Positions 1-12,100 of a DNA stretch of 64,000 nucleotides are shown here, piece after piece. The stretch is taken from assembly GCA_015143295.1 (NCBI GenBank), contig CM026563.1:5952001-6016000 (forward strand), written 5' to 3'. Source of the stretch: Tetracentron sinense (Eukaryota > Streptophyta > Magnoliopsida > Trochodendrales > Trochodendraceae). How positions within the stretch are numbered: position 1 is the stretch's first letter; every line of letters begins with the position of its first letter. The notes under the pieces are model-generated. The model saw only the letters and a list, made by a program, of their open reading frames with translations, searched no databases and was not told the DNA's origin. Position numbers and translations under genes: made by a program.

Positions 1-3000
1 ACACTAAGGCACCAACCTTGTACCACGCTGCGTTATCGGTTGCATAGTGTCTAGCCTACCTCCTAGGCATTGCATTGACATCCTTTGCCCATGCTCAGGC
101 CATCGCGGCCCAGTATCACGGTCATGACAGTACTTGACAACTTTTGACTGTGACACTCTCTCCCACCTGATTAGGTCGATGTCTTCATCGACTCTCACCA
201 AGTATTCATCAGCTCCCCAACACAGCTTGCACACCTGCTCTTTCATCAGATCAGAACTCACTTCTGACGACCTAATATATCAATTACTGTCTCAAACTTC
301 ACATTCTCACGAATTTGGTCTGAAACATTCACCACACTTCGCCTAATTTCACACTGAACTTGGCCTCAGATACTCAATACACTGCATTTGTCTTCAACAT
401 TTCTATCTTCAACACGTTGTCTGAACTTCTGATAATGATAATCTTCCTCGAATTTCTTCAAGTGCACATCTTCATGCGCATTTTAGTCCTCCCAAGACTA
501 TCACTTGGTTGTTCCAAGCATTACTCTGACATTGATTGTCACCATGAACTTCGATCTTAAGTCTCACAACCTTGATCTTCTGCTTCACTAGGCATTCAGC
601 TGTCATCCACTTCACTATTGAAGATTCATTCATTGCAGTTCACTCCGTCGAACTACACTCATCATTCATCTTGAACATGAAGTATGTCACCTATGACGAA
701 GCTTACAAGCCAACCGTATCTCATATGGTACTTCCTCCACGGTCTGCTTCCTTAGTTTATGCATGCGAGTATCGGCGTGCTGTCCCCAATAGTACCGACA
801 TTCACATCCTTTACTCAAAGTCACAAGCACACACCAAGCATCTTTCGATGCAACATGGCCAGTAACCCTATACGTTACTCGAAACCGCAATAGCGTCCAC
901 TACGCCAAATCTCTGTGAAACTTTTCATTGGTGCATCAAATCTCTGACGCACTAATCTTGTTTCTTCTATTCATTGGTGCAAAACCATTTTGCACGTCTT
1001 CCTTGGTTGTGTATCAATCCATTGACACACTTCTTCTTGTGATCCTTAACTCCATCACTTGTGTTGAACTCAATCCGTTGAGCTCAACTTTTTGTAGCCA
1101 ACAACCTATGAAGTTGTCTAAAGCCACTACATCATTTCAACCTTTAACACATTACCTCACTCTTGAGGTCTTCCCTCATACTTCTAATATTTGCCCGAGT
1201 GCTCCCCCACTCAAGCTTGCCTTACATCTTGTATTCTTGTTGTGCCTCTTTAGTACCTCAACTCCTTAAGTACCTTGAGATAGCACTCATCTACTCCATT
1301 GCATCTTCTCATACAATTGAGCTTCCAACCTTGACTACAGTATTCGATTGCTCAAGTCTTTGGTACCTTGCCAACATAGTTGTGTTACTTTAGTACCTCA
1401 ACATCTTGTGTCTTCAACTAAGAGAACACTTCACATGATCATTGCACCATTGTACTATTTCACTATGTGTAGTCTTGATACATTAACTCCTGAAATCTTC
1501 ATCTTGAACTAAAAAATGCTCCTAAAGTCTCAACACTGTCTTCACCCTGAGTACACATTCGATCATGAATTTCTATTCGACCACTATCCACTAGTAGCTT
1601 TGCTCCAACACACCACTGCATTAGAGACCAACACATATATTACTGTCGAACTTCATCTCGATCCTAGACAAGTCTCTCCCATAACAAGTTCACTCTCTAG
1701 AAGCCAACAAACTATGTACCCAGTAACACTCCCACTAGTTGAAACCACAATAGAAGCACTTTGTGCATTCAAACTGATCACCTATAACAAACTGTAGCTT
1801 CAGGCTCTCACGAGCAACCATGCTCTGATACCAACTGTCACGGTCAACTTTTTGATTTTGCGAAACAACCGTTTGGCGCCTCGATCATCCCATGATCTTG
1901 GCCAACCTTACACCATTACAATATCTGTCCACCCAACCGACCCAATGTCTCGTGCTACAATGTTACGACAAGGTATGACCCACTACCGAGTCTCATCCGC
2001 TAAGCTATGCTCAGCTGGCTTACGCATCACTTCATCGTGTCACACCCGACACTCGTCCAACACATTAGGTTCCCGCGTCACCGAGGTTCCGTCCCGCGCA
2101 TCTCTCAGGATGCTAAGGTTCTCCGATCAAACTGAACATCCAACACGGCCCGATACTCTCAAACACGACTATCGGGCATCCCCATGCATCGCCGATAGCT
2201 TAGGTGCATCACTGCACCGTTTACCGAGCATTGAGGGCATGACGCCCACAACGCGATCCTCGCTCATCTGACCAAGTATCCCAATCATACCTCGCATACC
2301 TCCTAGACGACTATGATGCATACCGCACGCTTAAAGTTTGAACTAGGGTGAAACCTCTTGCCCGAAGACTCTTGCACAGTGTTAGGATATCCGTCTCCTT
2401 TGCACCGTCTTTAGATGCTCCAATAACCATTCAAGGAAACTCCAAGATCCCCTTTAGGATCCTAAAGCTCGCCCCCAACTCCTTTGGGGTTGCTCATTAG
2501 GTGGCCCCGAATATGCTACAAAGGAAGGTAGAGCTACACCCTTCTCCTTAAGGTGGATGATAAACTTTTCACCATTTACTAGAAGGAAACATCACCATTA
2601 CTGGTAGAATCATATTGGTCTTTTACGGAACAATACACTGAATATCTACAAACCATCTGTACCATAAACTCATATAAATTTTCTCTTCGAATGAAGGTAC
2701 TATCGGTCCTACTTCCAACATACCATGTGGGTTCCACAACACTCACCCACATGTGTCCGACCAAGCACCAAACTCAAGCTTTACTTCATAACTCTTCGTG
2801 TGCACTTCACCCAAACCATAGTATCTCGTACACAACATCAAGACACCTACATGTCCTTTCACTTTGGTATCCAACACTAAGGCACAAACCTTGCACCACG
2901 TTGCACTATCGCTTGCATAGTGCCTCGCCTATCTCCTAGGCACTGCATTGGCATCCTTTGCCTATGCTCAAGCCATCCCAACCCAGTATCACGGTCATAG

Positions 3001-3028
3001 CAGTACTTGACAACTTTTGACCGTGACA
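1..3028 (-). mobile_element. Non-autonomous LTR retrotransposon, left LTR cut by window edge
   Basis: Positions 1-155 and 2874-3028 are direct repeats (roughly nine in ten bases agree by eye), so they are parts of the two LTRs of one element. The right LTR is complete (1836-3028). Directly left of it, 1821-1833 is the complement of TGGTATCAGAGCA, a primer-binding site for initiator methionine tRNA, which fixes the orientation as minus. Right of the left LTR, about 156-172, lies the complement of a purine-rich tract (polypurine tract). The 1680 bp interior (156-1835) shows no gag or pol motif in any frame, only short unrelated frames, so the element looks non-autonomous (LARD-like) or gutted. 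The outer half of the left LTR and the left target-site copy are outside the window. Confidence 0.85.
1836..3028 (-). repeat. Complete LTR (1193 bp) of the element at 1-3028
   Basis: The LTR has matching inverted ends: it starts TGTCACGGTCAA and ends TTGACCGTGACA on the plus strand. It abuts the primer-binding site at 1821-1833 with a two-base gap. The right flank begins AAAAG, which would be the 5-bp target duplication; its partner lies outside the window. No coding capacity was recognised. Confidence 0.85.
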
Positions 3029-3102
3029 AAAGGCCCTATAGTAACATGAGGAGTGCTAGCTCTACTAACATTCCTACTTTCAACCAGAGCCTACCTACAC
3101 GC

Positions 3103-3264
3103 CACACGCCTGGGTTTGCCTCGGTGGTAGTGTATCTCCCTTTGGGGAGGAGAGACTCGTGTTCAAGTCCTGGTGTGGCCGTTGAGCGTCCACTCTCGAG
3201 TTCTAACCCCCTAGCCTCTGACATTTATAGATAAATGATTTAGGACTATCAAAAAAAAAAAAAA
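3103..3264 (+). mobile_element. tRNA-derived SINE
   Basis: There is a box A-like stretch around 3123-3140 (cggtggtagtgtatctccc), a box B-like stretch around 3170-3182 (tgttcaagtcctgg), and a 3' oligo(A) tail at 3250-3264. A second copy of the same family is at 47100-47255 and shares the segment tatctccctttggggagga. Box positions and tail fit a plant tRNA-derived SINE. The exact 5' end and target duplication are not clear. Confidence 0.7.
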
Positions 3265-3274
3265 ATCATCTACA

Positions 3275-3425
3275 CATCCTGCCTCTTGCGCCAGTGTGGG
3301 GGTGTGGCCACTCTGATTAAGAAGGTTTGGTATCCAATCCCTAGAGTGACGAGTCCACAAGAGCTCTAATCTCCCAAGCTAACTAATAACCGTAGTTAAA
3401 TGATACCCTCAAAAATAGAAAAAAA
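3275..3425 (+). mobile_element. SINE-like fragment
   Basis: It has box A-like (gtgtgggggtgtggcc) and box B-like (ggtttggtatccaatccc) segments at tRNA-like spacing and an A-rich 3' end at 3410-3425. It resembles a second SINE family. No target duplication was identified, so this is tentative. Confidence 0.4.
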
Positions 3426-3894
3426 GGGACTCAACCACCTGACCATTTTCAATGTTAAAAGTTTACAATCACCTAACAGTATGTACTTAAACAGTGAAAA
3501 TAGACAAATGTTTGATTGAAGCTGAAAGTAGGAATGTCCTAAGAGTAGGGTTAGCACTGCTCATAGTAACATATTGTGAGGGACTAGAATTTCAAATGAG
3601 TAGGCGCGACCACTTGAAGGGACTTAGTCTTTGATTCAAAGGATTTGGGACATCCTCCGTTGACCCCAAAAAACAATAATAATAATAAAATAAAATAAAA
3701 TATTAACCCTACTCGATCCACCTATACTTTTATCCTCTACCAATTACCCGTCCTTTTTTTGTGAGAGAGTACTCTAATTATTACTGTATGGATAGAAAGT
3801 TGGTGGAAGGTAAGAGTAAGGATTAATTAAGAGTACATCTCATACTTTTTATTGTAAGAGTCAAATCATAGGAAACGACATAAAGCAATAATAG

Positions 3895-5018
3895 GATTGC
3901 TTTATTTTCAGTGAAGAATATTCTTTGAAATTCCATAAGGGTGTATTCAGTTGAGAGGTTAATGGGTGAGAAAAAAGAAAGTGAAGTAAAATGAAATAAA
4001 GTAAAGTCAAGTCAAAGAATTGTATAATTCCTCTTGTGCGTTTGGTTTGAGAAAAGTATGAGAGGAAAGTATAAATTTTTTCAAAATTATCATTTGCTCT
4101 TTTTAGGAATATAATCATACAAAATGTTAGATTTGAAATAGTGAAGTTTTTACTTTACTTTCTTTTACAATTCCAATATTTTGGTGGAATAAAGTTTAGG
4201 TGAAAATAAGAGAAAGTGGTACAGTATTGAGAAAGTTAAGGTTTCACTTTACCTCAAAATCCCTCAAACCGAACAAGGTGAAAGTAGGAGTTTCTCCCAC
4301 TTTCACCTACTTTCCCTCACATTCCTCTCAACCGAACACACCCTAAGGAAAATAATCACCTCCTCAGTCAATGACGCAAAGAAGGGCATCTCAGCTCCCT
4401 CTTTTGCCATGTGTCCCTATTTTATTCCTTTAACTGTGGTTAAGATTCACTATCCCCTAGGGCTCACTCATCTACCCTTGATTTTTAAAAAAATAAAATA
4501 AATTTAGCCACAGGTTTTTTTAAATAAAAGGCTCACCCGAGTTTATAGTAGCTAGAAGGGGCGGCTTCGTGAGAGCAAGAGCTATTAGAGCAAGGTGCAA
4601 TAGCTCGCTCCCCTCTCGTGGAGCGAACTATTGTGCATTCCAAAATTGTCAAATCACATCCATATTTCAAATGACACGACTCAACTCACGAACGTTAGGT
4701 CTTGTACAAATTTGTACTGAAGAGCAATAGTGCTCTCCTCGGCTGAGGAGCTTGACACTACTGCTCCTCTCTTTCACAAAGTTACTTTAATTTCCCTTAT
4801 ACTATGGTTAACAGTCTTTAACCTTTTTGATTAATTTTAATTTTTTTAAAACCAAGTTTTAACTTAACTTATAGATAAGAGAATCTTAACCATAATTAAA
4901 GAGAATTAAAAGGAGGATACATGACAAGAAAGGGAAGGAGATGCCTTCCTTCACTCCATGAACAAGGAGGTGATTATTTTCCTTGTATTGAATAGCATTC
5001 TATTAAAGGAAAATAAAT
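3895..5018. mobile_element. Palindromic Mutator-like (family A) element, interrupted by a Tourist MITE
   Basis: Left arm 4346-4440 and right arm 4890-4990 are inverted copies (for example ggaaaataatcacctcct against its complement at 4968-4985). The arms carry the window-wide module built around TTAACTGTGGTTAAG (4430-4446). Outside the nested Tourist MITE (3939-4343) the left arm continues to about 3899, pairing weakly with 4985-5015. No clean target duplication was found here; the class is inferred from better-preserved copies at 44557 and 46213. Confidence 0.55.
3939..4343. mobile_element. Tourist-like (PIF/Harbinger) MITE, 405 bp
   Basis: Terminal inverted repeats are GGGTGTATTCAGTTGAGAG on the left and the complement of GGGTGTGTTCGGTTGAGAG on the right. 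The element is flanked by TAA at 3936-3938 and 4344-4346. TIRs of the GGGTGTGTTYGGTT type with a 3-bp TAA/TTA duplication are the hallmark of Tourist-type elements. It sits inside the left arm of a palindromic element, so it is younger than that insertion. Confidence 0.85.
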
Positions 5019-5113
5019 ACTCGTTGGTGGAGCAAAGGAAGGCGTCTCGTCCCCCTTCATTTTTGCAACATGTCCTCTTTTAACTCTCTTTATTTGTGGT
5101 TAGGATTTACCAA

Positions 5114-5233
5114 TAGGGGTGGCAATCAGTCGAATTTTGGCTTCAAAACCTCTGTAAATTTGTCGGGCTTTGGATCAAGCCTATTAAAAAATCACCAAAA
5201 TTCAAACTCAAGCCCTACCCATTGCCACCCTAT
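5114..5233. mobile_element. Short hAT-like MITE
   Basis: Inverted ends are TAGGGGTGGCAATC on the left and the complement of TAGGGTGGCAATGGG on the right, about 120 bp apart. The flanks agree at six of eight bases (tttaccaa / tttcacta). TIR type and size fit a hAT MITE, but the duplication is imperfect. Confidence 0.5.
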
Positions 5234-5585
5234 TTCACTACTCCTTGGGGTAAAAGTATCTATCCTTATTTTCTTAGAAAAAAATTATTATTTTTAACCA
5301 TAAACGTGAAAACTTGTTAACCATAGTTCAAGGATAGTTATAGGGCTTTTTGAGGGCGAGGAGCAATAGTCTACTCCTCACCCCGAGAAATCAATTATTG
5401 CTCTTCTATTAATATATGAGGGTAGTTTAATATTTTTATAGTCAACAATTCATGGAGGGAAGCAAAGCTTTCCAGTCAATCGATTGATCCGGGATCAAGT
5501 CCTAAAGGGTGTGGCCTTCAAGGTTGCAACCTATCCTTATTTCTTGAACCCAAAAAAATAAAAATCATGAACGAAAGAAAGGACA

Positions 5586-5970
5586 TAACAATCAAATTAT
5601 ACTTCTTAACTCATATATTTAATATTTAGACCTTGCAAAACAATTAAATCATCCTTAATTTTAGTGAGTTTGATTTTTTTTTTTATAAATTGTAATCGAA
5701 TATGGTTAGGCAGGGACTCAAGCTAGCATGGGTTAGTAGGTTAGAGAGCAAGCGCCCAGCTTAGAAGCAGGCTAAACAATCAAATTATACTTCTTGACTC
5801 ATATTTAATATTTAGACCTTGCAAAAAAAATTAAATCATCCTTAATTTTAGTGAGTTTGATTTATTTTATTTTTTTTTGTAAATTGTAATCGAATATGGT
5901 TAGGCAGGGACTCAAGCTAGCATTGGTTAGTAGGTTAGAGAGCAAGCGCCCAGCTAGAAGCGGGCTAAAC
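5586..5970. repeat. Tandem duplication, period about 188 bp
   Basis: Two adjacent copies (about 5586-5774 and 5775-5970) share almost all bases, including caatcaaattatacttctt at each start and gcaagcgcccagct at each end. Differences are mainly in A/T homopolymers and single bases. No coding sense was seen. It looks like a fairly recent local duplication. Confidence 0.8.
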
Positions 5971-6084
5971 ATAGTGGGCCTATCACTTGCCAAACTGTCA
6001 ATTGAAGGAATGGAATACAAAACACCCCCACATACACACGATAAAAATATCCAAGGAAGGTTAGTAGGTTACCAAGTTCACTAG

Positions 6085-6440
6085 GGTAGTTTTTTTTTTT
6101 ATAAGATAAACATAACACACTATCCCGTGCGCACACACCCTTGTAGAACAAGCTACAGCTCCCAAACAACCTTCTCAAAAAATAGAAGGAGGTAGTGTTT
6201 TATAAGGGTTCTTAGCCCACCAATGTGGGACTAAAGTTTATAGATTTTTTTTATAATGTAAATATAACACACACTATGATAGCACAAGCTACAACTCTCA
6301 CAAAATCCTCTTAAAAAGGAGAGGGAGGTGGTGTTTTATAAAGGTACACAAGGAGACCTAACCCACCGATGTAAAACTAAAGTCTATAGTTTTTTTTTTA
6401 TAAGGTAAACATAACACACACTATCACAAGCACACACACA
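6085..6440. repeat. Three diverged tandem copies, about 150 bp period
   Basis: A poly(T) run followed by ataaggtaaacataacacac recurs at about 6087, 6245 and 6388. Between copies there is a shared gtgttttataa and cccaccratgt segment. No protein-coding content; the source element was not recognised. Confidence 0.6.
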
Positions 6441-6479
6441 GTTCACTAGGGTAATGAACTTTAGCAGCACCCTTCTAAC

Positions 6480-6940
6480 CAATGTTACCTAGTTGGTAGG
6501 TTCACTTGGTTCGAATTCGGGTTCGCGGTTCATCAGTCTAGAGTGAACCCGGTTTGCTAGGGGGTAGGATGAGATAATTCATTTTTCGGTTTACTTGGGT
6601 TCTTTAATTTGGTTCGCTACTTAAGCATATAAAATAAAATATATATTTTTTTATTGTATTATTAAAATATTTATCTTTTAAGTATGTAAACAATATATTA
6701 CAAATACTTATTTGAAAAATAATAAAAATGTCTTTTATCAACCGTTTGTGAGCTCAAAGTATAATTTGCCCAACCTAAAGAAAAATATCAATGATTTTGA
6801 ATATTTCTTTTTTGACAAACTAAGATTGTTTTGAAACCATTACGTGGTTTGTCACGAACTAAATTGAATCGAACCACAAACTAGTTTGGGTTCACTCAGT
6901 TCGCGGTTTTCTATAGCATGTAGTGAACTTGGTAACCCTG
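6480..6940. mobile_element. hAT-type MITE, 461 bp, 8-bp TSD
   Basis: The ends are CAATGTTACC and the complement of CAGGGTTACC, and the element is flanked by an exact 8-bp duplication CTTCTAAC (6472-6479 and 6941-6948). Subterminal inverted segments (ggttcgcggttc / gttcgcggtttt region) add symmetry. No transposase sequence is present. Confidence 0.88.
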
Positions 6941-7683
6941 CTTCTAACCCTATAATAATATGTTAAAATTTTAAAACCAACGTGACATGTTCCGTGATTT
7001 GGTGGCATTTGGTTACAAACTTAATCATGCCCAACGGGAGTTCTGTTTGAACCCAAACTACTTTTTGAGGAGTGGGATGGTACGACCTTGCATAGGCTTA
7101 CTCATAGGCATTCTTTATCTTTGTAACCAAACAAGCCCTGTTTAGCATTATAAGATTTGGTTTTTGGGTCTATGACCACTCCAAGCGATAGTGGCCCATT
7201 AGGTTATTGGACAACCTAGATGATTGAGATGACCCACCATATGAAAGTATGGATATAGGATAATCCTTTTATTTTATGAGCTGATAATGTGTAGCATGAT
7301 CTTGGAATACCCTGCCATTGATAAATTATGAAGCAATGGAATTTAAAAAAATAAAAACTTGAATTATCCCTTTTTTAGATAATAATTTTTCTATCCATAT
7401 ATTCACAAGCTTCAATGTGATTACTATAATTTTAAAGAATTATTATAGAATCCGCCTAGAACAGACCTGTCTGCAACATGCTCGGAGAATCAACTACTGC
7501 GCGTTATACTTCTAACATATTAGGTTACATTTTCATAGTATAATATACTTGGGTTGGGGTAAGGGACCAACTTAAATATTGAAGCTTTTCCCCCAAGTCT
7601 TGAAAAATGAGTCTCCATTTATATTAAATCCGGCAAGGTCCTGCTCCAGATGCGCAGATACTTCCCCAAATGAGAGCAATAGT

Positions 7684-7784
7684 TTAGGAGTGTCAATGGG
7701 CCGGGTTTGGGCTTGGGTCTGATCTGAGCCCAGCCTGTCTACATGAGGTTTTTGTGGCCTGAATTCGGCCTACTGACACCCCTA
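7684..7784. mobile_element. Miniature hAT element, 101 bp, 8-bp TSD
   Basis: The ends are TAGGAGTGTCAATGGG and the complement of TAGGGGTGTCAGTAGG. Exact 8-bp duplications CAATAGTT lie at 7676-7683 and 7785-7792. At 101 bp this is a very short but fully delimited hAT MITE. No other gene or element was recognised between 6949 and 8182. Confidence 0.9.
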
Positions 7785-8200
7785 CAATAGTTTTCTTTGA
7801 TTAGTTGATACACACTTTCAACTCTCTATAAGTGAAACCTGCCCAGTTTTGATGGGAATTTTTAAACAGGACATCCAATCTAACAAAGTTTCAGTGAGAA
7901 ATTCTAGCAATAGAAAATGTAGATGGAATTAAGGCTTACTCGTATAAATCATGCTTATTTAGTTTCAAGGAGAATTATGAACATCATCTCGAATTCCCCG
8001 GGCGATGTTTTCAACAAAACTACATAGTGGCATTTAGGCTCAGTTCATACAAATTAACAATAATCTAGACTGCCGTTGGATGTAACAGTATATGGCCAAG
8101 GATTGTTTATAATTCTAGTATTATTTGAAATCTTAGTTGACTAAAGACGCTTTTCCTTTAAAAATAGTCACTGTACTCATTTATTAGCCAGCTAATGAAG

Positions 8201-8858
8201 TCTAGAGGGTTAACAAGCCTCTTAATGAAGTCTAAAGGGTAGAAGATAACTAATCGTTGTTATATTTGCCTTCAAGCGGAAGAATCGGTAGATCATCTTC
8301 TCTTGTATTGTCTGGTAGCCATGTGAAGTTTAGAGTTTCTTTCTTTCACGAGTGGGCGTGTATTCGGTCTTTCTCACTTCTCTTCACAACTTCTTATCCT
8401 GTTAAGATTTGGTTAGTGGGGATGGCTCTTTCACGAGTGGGCGTGTATTAGGTCTTTCCCACTTCCCTTCCCAACTTCTTATCCTGTTAAGATTTGGTTA
8501 GTGGGGATGGCTCTAGAATGACTATATGGTTGGTCTTGCCAGGTTCTATAGCGTGGTTCATTTGTTCTTCTTCCTCCCTTTTATCTCATTTGTTCTTGGA
8601 CCCGCTCGATGGTAATGGCTTGGTGCACTTCTAGGCAGGAGGGGTGGACTTGGGACATATTGTCAGCATGGACATATTGTCAGCATGATTTAGCCTCGTG
8701 TCTATGAGGCGGATATCAGGGGCCATCACATTTTCATTTATTTTTCTTTTCTTATTTCGTGTATTGGTTCACGACCTCGTGAACTGTGCACTGCTAAATA
8801 AGTTCTGATTTTCTATCCTTTTATATATATATTAACTTGGATTATCGATATAAAAAAA
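8201..8858 (+). mobile_element. 5'-truncated LINE, zf-RVT remnant, 18-bp TSD
   Basis: Translation of about 8236-8330 gives a cysteine/histidine pattern typical of the zinc-binding region after plant LINE reverse transcriptase (C-Y-I-C ... V-D-H-L-L-L-Y-C). The remainder is broken by stops. The 3' end is TAAAAAAAA. An 18-bp target duplication, attagccagctaatgaag, at 8183-8200 recurs with one mismatch at 8859-8876. Inside, 8341-8425 is tandemly repeated at 8427-8512. A 5'-truncated, poly(A)-ended insertion with a long duplication is the expected product of target-primed reverse transcription. Confidence 0.85.
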
Positions 8859-9110
8859 ATTAGCCAGTTAATGAAGATTTTTGAAATTTAGCATTTACGA
8901 ATTAGCACCCAGAAGCACATATTAGTTCCGAAGATTCCATACTGCTGATAATCTTTAAACTTCATAACACATTATTTTAACCATGAAATTAAAATGATAA
9001 ACACCAAGAAACATGATACCATTGCAACCAAACACTCAAAAGAAGTTAAACGATAGCACTCGAAGAAAGAAATAGGAAATGGCATATAAATACATGATAT
9101 TGAGGCGCTA

Positions 9111-12100
9111 CTACGCAGCCACTGTCTGCTCAGCTGGCCTAGGAACCAACTGCCATCCCGTACAGTGTTGGAGAACCGTCTTCAGAGAATCAGAAGGAGC
9201 TTCCACTGTCCATGTTGGGTAGAACTCACTTGGATGGAACACGCATTCCTCACGGGCCCCTGTTAGAGGAGAGGCCTGAGCTCCACTCAGGACCAGGTCC
9301 CCTTCAGATTTTATGAAGCCAGACACAGCCTCTTCTTTATCTGCTGCCTACACAAGCATCACAAAAGCCAAGAATTCAATTTCATTATGGAAACACTGTC
9401 AGATACCCTTCTTGAATTGGTTTGTAATTCAATAGAAGCAGTTTGCATGTCCACCACCCAAACAGGAGAAATTAGAAGTTTGGAAAACAAAAGCAATCTC
9501 CAACATTCTCCTTTCATCTATAGATGCCACCCCAAAATAAATCCTCTATAAGATTAGAAGTTGTTAAGAGCATTATTTTCATGGAACAGATTTTCTCAGC
9601 TTGGTACCTTGCAAACCATTAAATGGTTTGAGACTCAATGGCATTTGATCATGCTTTAACTTATCAATAAAATTTGTTGCTTGCTTATATCTACATGGTT
9701 GAAAACCATGGAATGTGGAATCCAGAGGATTGGCAGTTAGAACCCTCCACTAAAATAAAGTGGCTTGCAAGTTATCTGATTCTCCCCTGTTATCTAGTTA
9801 TGCCACTTAAGAAATTTGTTATCTCGAGACTGTGCAATTGATTCCATACCCTGAAATTCAAAAGCCATGTCCAAGGTCTTCTACTCATAACTCATAATAC
9901 CCACCTGGCTGTCCAATTGACTTGCAAGCTAGAATTAATATCGTACTCACCAGAAGATAAAAAAGAAAAGGTGAGCTTTTTCCAGAAGCTTGCAAGCTAC
10001 AGTTAATAGGTTTAACCTCAACTTACTCTCTAGAAAGGGGAAAAAAAAAAGACAAGCTTTTTTCTAGAAGCTTGAAAGCTAGAGTTAATAGGTTTAACCT
10101 CAACTTACTCTCCAGAAAGGAAAAGAAGAAAAGGTGAGCCTTTTCCAGTCCAAAATATATAAAGAAAGAAATATCTTTGAGGTTCTTGCATGTTTATCTT
10201 CTTTATTACAAAAATTACTAGGTATTCAGACATATCCATATATTGCACCCAATGCTTGAACTTTCTTAGTGAACCCATATCGACACAATGCGGTAACCAC
10301 TAACCAGTACTGGAATGGGACACTGCATAGATACTTGTATGGTATAGTCCTTGTTCATTATTTCACTATTTTCATTCTTTCTAGTGATTTTCTTGACTGC
10401 TTTGGAAATAAAAGAGTATAAATAGCATGATTTAACATTTTTTTAATAAGTTTGACTAGATATGCTAATGTGTCAATATCAAAAAAAGATACTCAGCATA
10501 AATGCATAAAATTAAAGCATGGTATGAATATATTAGACTAGATACTGTATTTGTGATCATCTTGGATTTTGGCAAATGAAGAGTTGTATACCTTTCTCAT
10601 TTTGATGTCCATAGTCGTATCCATATAGGGACATCTTATATATGCAATCATATGTTCCAAGGATGGTGGAGATGCATTACCCAAAAACGAGCACATTGGA
10701 GAAAATCTAGAGTAGCTCTAATAGGTGATCAAATAAGGGAAAATCAATTGAGATGGTTTGGACATGTTTAACATGTTTAACGATGACCAATGACGAACAC
10801 CATTGAGAAAGAGCGAGTTTGTGCAAATTGAAGGCTCTAAAAGGGTACGGGAAATGCCAAATAGGACGTGGATAGAGTGAGTGATAAAAGATTTGATAAT
10901 GCATGCCCTAACTAAAGATAAGGTTCTTGATAGACTAGAATGACTGAAAAGATTCGCGTTGTCAACCCATGATAGTTAAGATAAGGCATTGATGAAAGAG
11001 AAAAAAAAAAAGATGAGATGATGATTCAACCTCTGTCCAGCATTAGAATTATTTATACAGTTATACTTGAGGACATCAATACAGATGACAAGTTTATCAT
11101 CCAAAAAATTAGTGTATATTCAGGGCTGGACCATTGGAATTGGATCCATCATACAATGGGACCCAATTCTAAGATCCCATTAAAAAAAATGGCTTGATTG
11201 AATGAATGTAACCATTTGTTATGTAGGCATTTAATTGACCATTTACTATTAATTTCTACAACTATCCGAGATAATGTGTAAAGTCCATATTTTGGTATTA
11301 GCTTATTCCGTTGTCAAAACAGTGTGTCAAGTGTCTTATGCCCTTGCCTACAAGCATCCAAGACAAATGAAGATGAAGACCGAAGAAGATTAATTGAAGA
11401 TATTCCGATCATCGCCTTCGTTTCACTCTGTATGATGGTAAGTGACTTAGATACCTAGTATACCTTAGGAGGAATTGACTTAGAATAATTAATACCTTAG
11501 GTGACTAGTAACAATGACTGTTTGAGGGATTTCTATTATTTAGAGCTCAAATTAAGCAAATCTGGAGCTGGGCGTTCGAACGGGCCTCTGGTCGTTTGAA
11601 TGGACCATGAGGGCGTTCGAACGGATGTTCATATTTCGAATTCTAGTAGCTTCTCTGGCATTCCATTCGCAAGCCATTTTCTAGCCGTTCGAAAGGTCTA
11701 CGCGAAAACAGACTTCTAAGTTGTTTCCAATTCTATTTTTGGCATCCCTATTTATTGGCTTCTTCCCCAGAACGAACCTAAAAGTTTTAAGAGAGTTGTG
11801 AGTTTCTATTGAGAGATTTAGGGTTTCCCATACCCATTCTCCTCTCCTCTTCCATCCTAGAGATTGCAAGCTTTTTTGTTTAATTCTTGTTTGCTTGGAT
11901 ATTCTCATTGATAGGAATCCATCAAGGGTTTGATTTTAATCAATCATCAACTCGTTCTGTTAAGAACAAATTGACCGGTATTATCTGGAGCCTTTGCGAA
12001 GGAGATTGATCCGATGATGATCGTGTTTATGATATTTGGTCGGTGAAATCTGAAGTCATCATTGATAGAGATCGATATTTGAAGATCGTAGTTGTGTTGT

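Noticed and set aside
1852-2271. 139-codon plus-strand frame
   Set aside because: Entirely inside the LTR of the element at 1-3028; antisense to it and without recognisable domain.
3103-3190. tRNA gene
   Set aside because: Box A and B are present, but no cloverleaf can be formed and a poly(A) tail follows; it is a SINE. The same applies at 17950, 36190 and 47140.
4557-4790. Separate gene from short frames and gagcaatag repeats
   Set aside because: Falls between the arms of a palindromic element; no coding motif.
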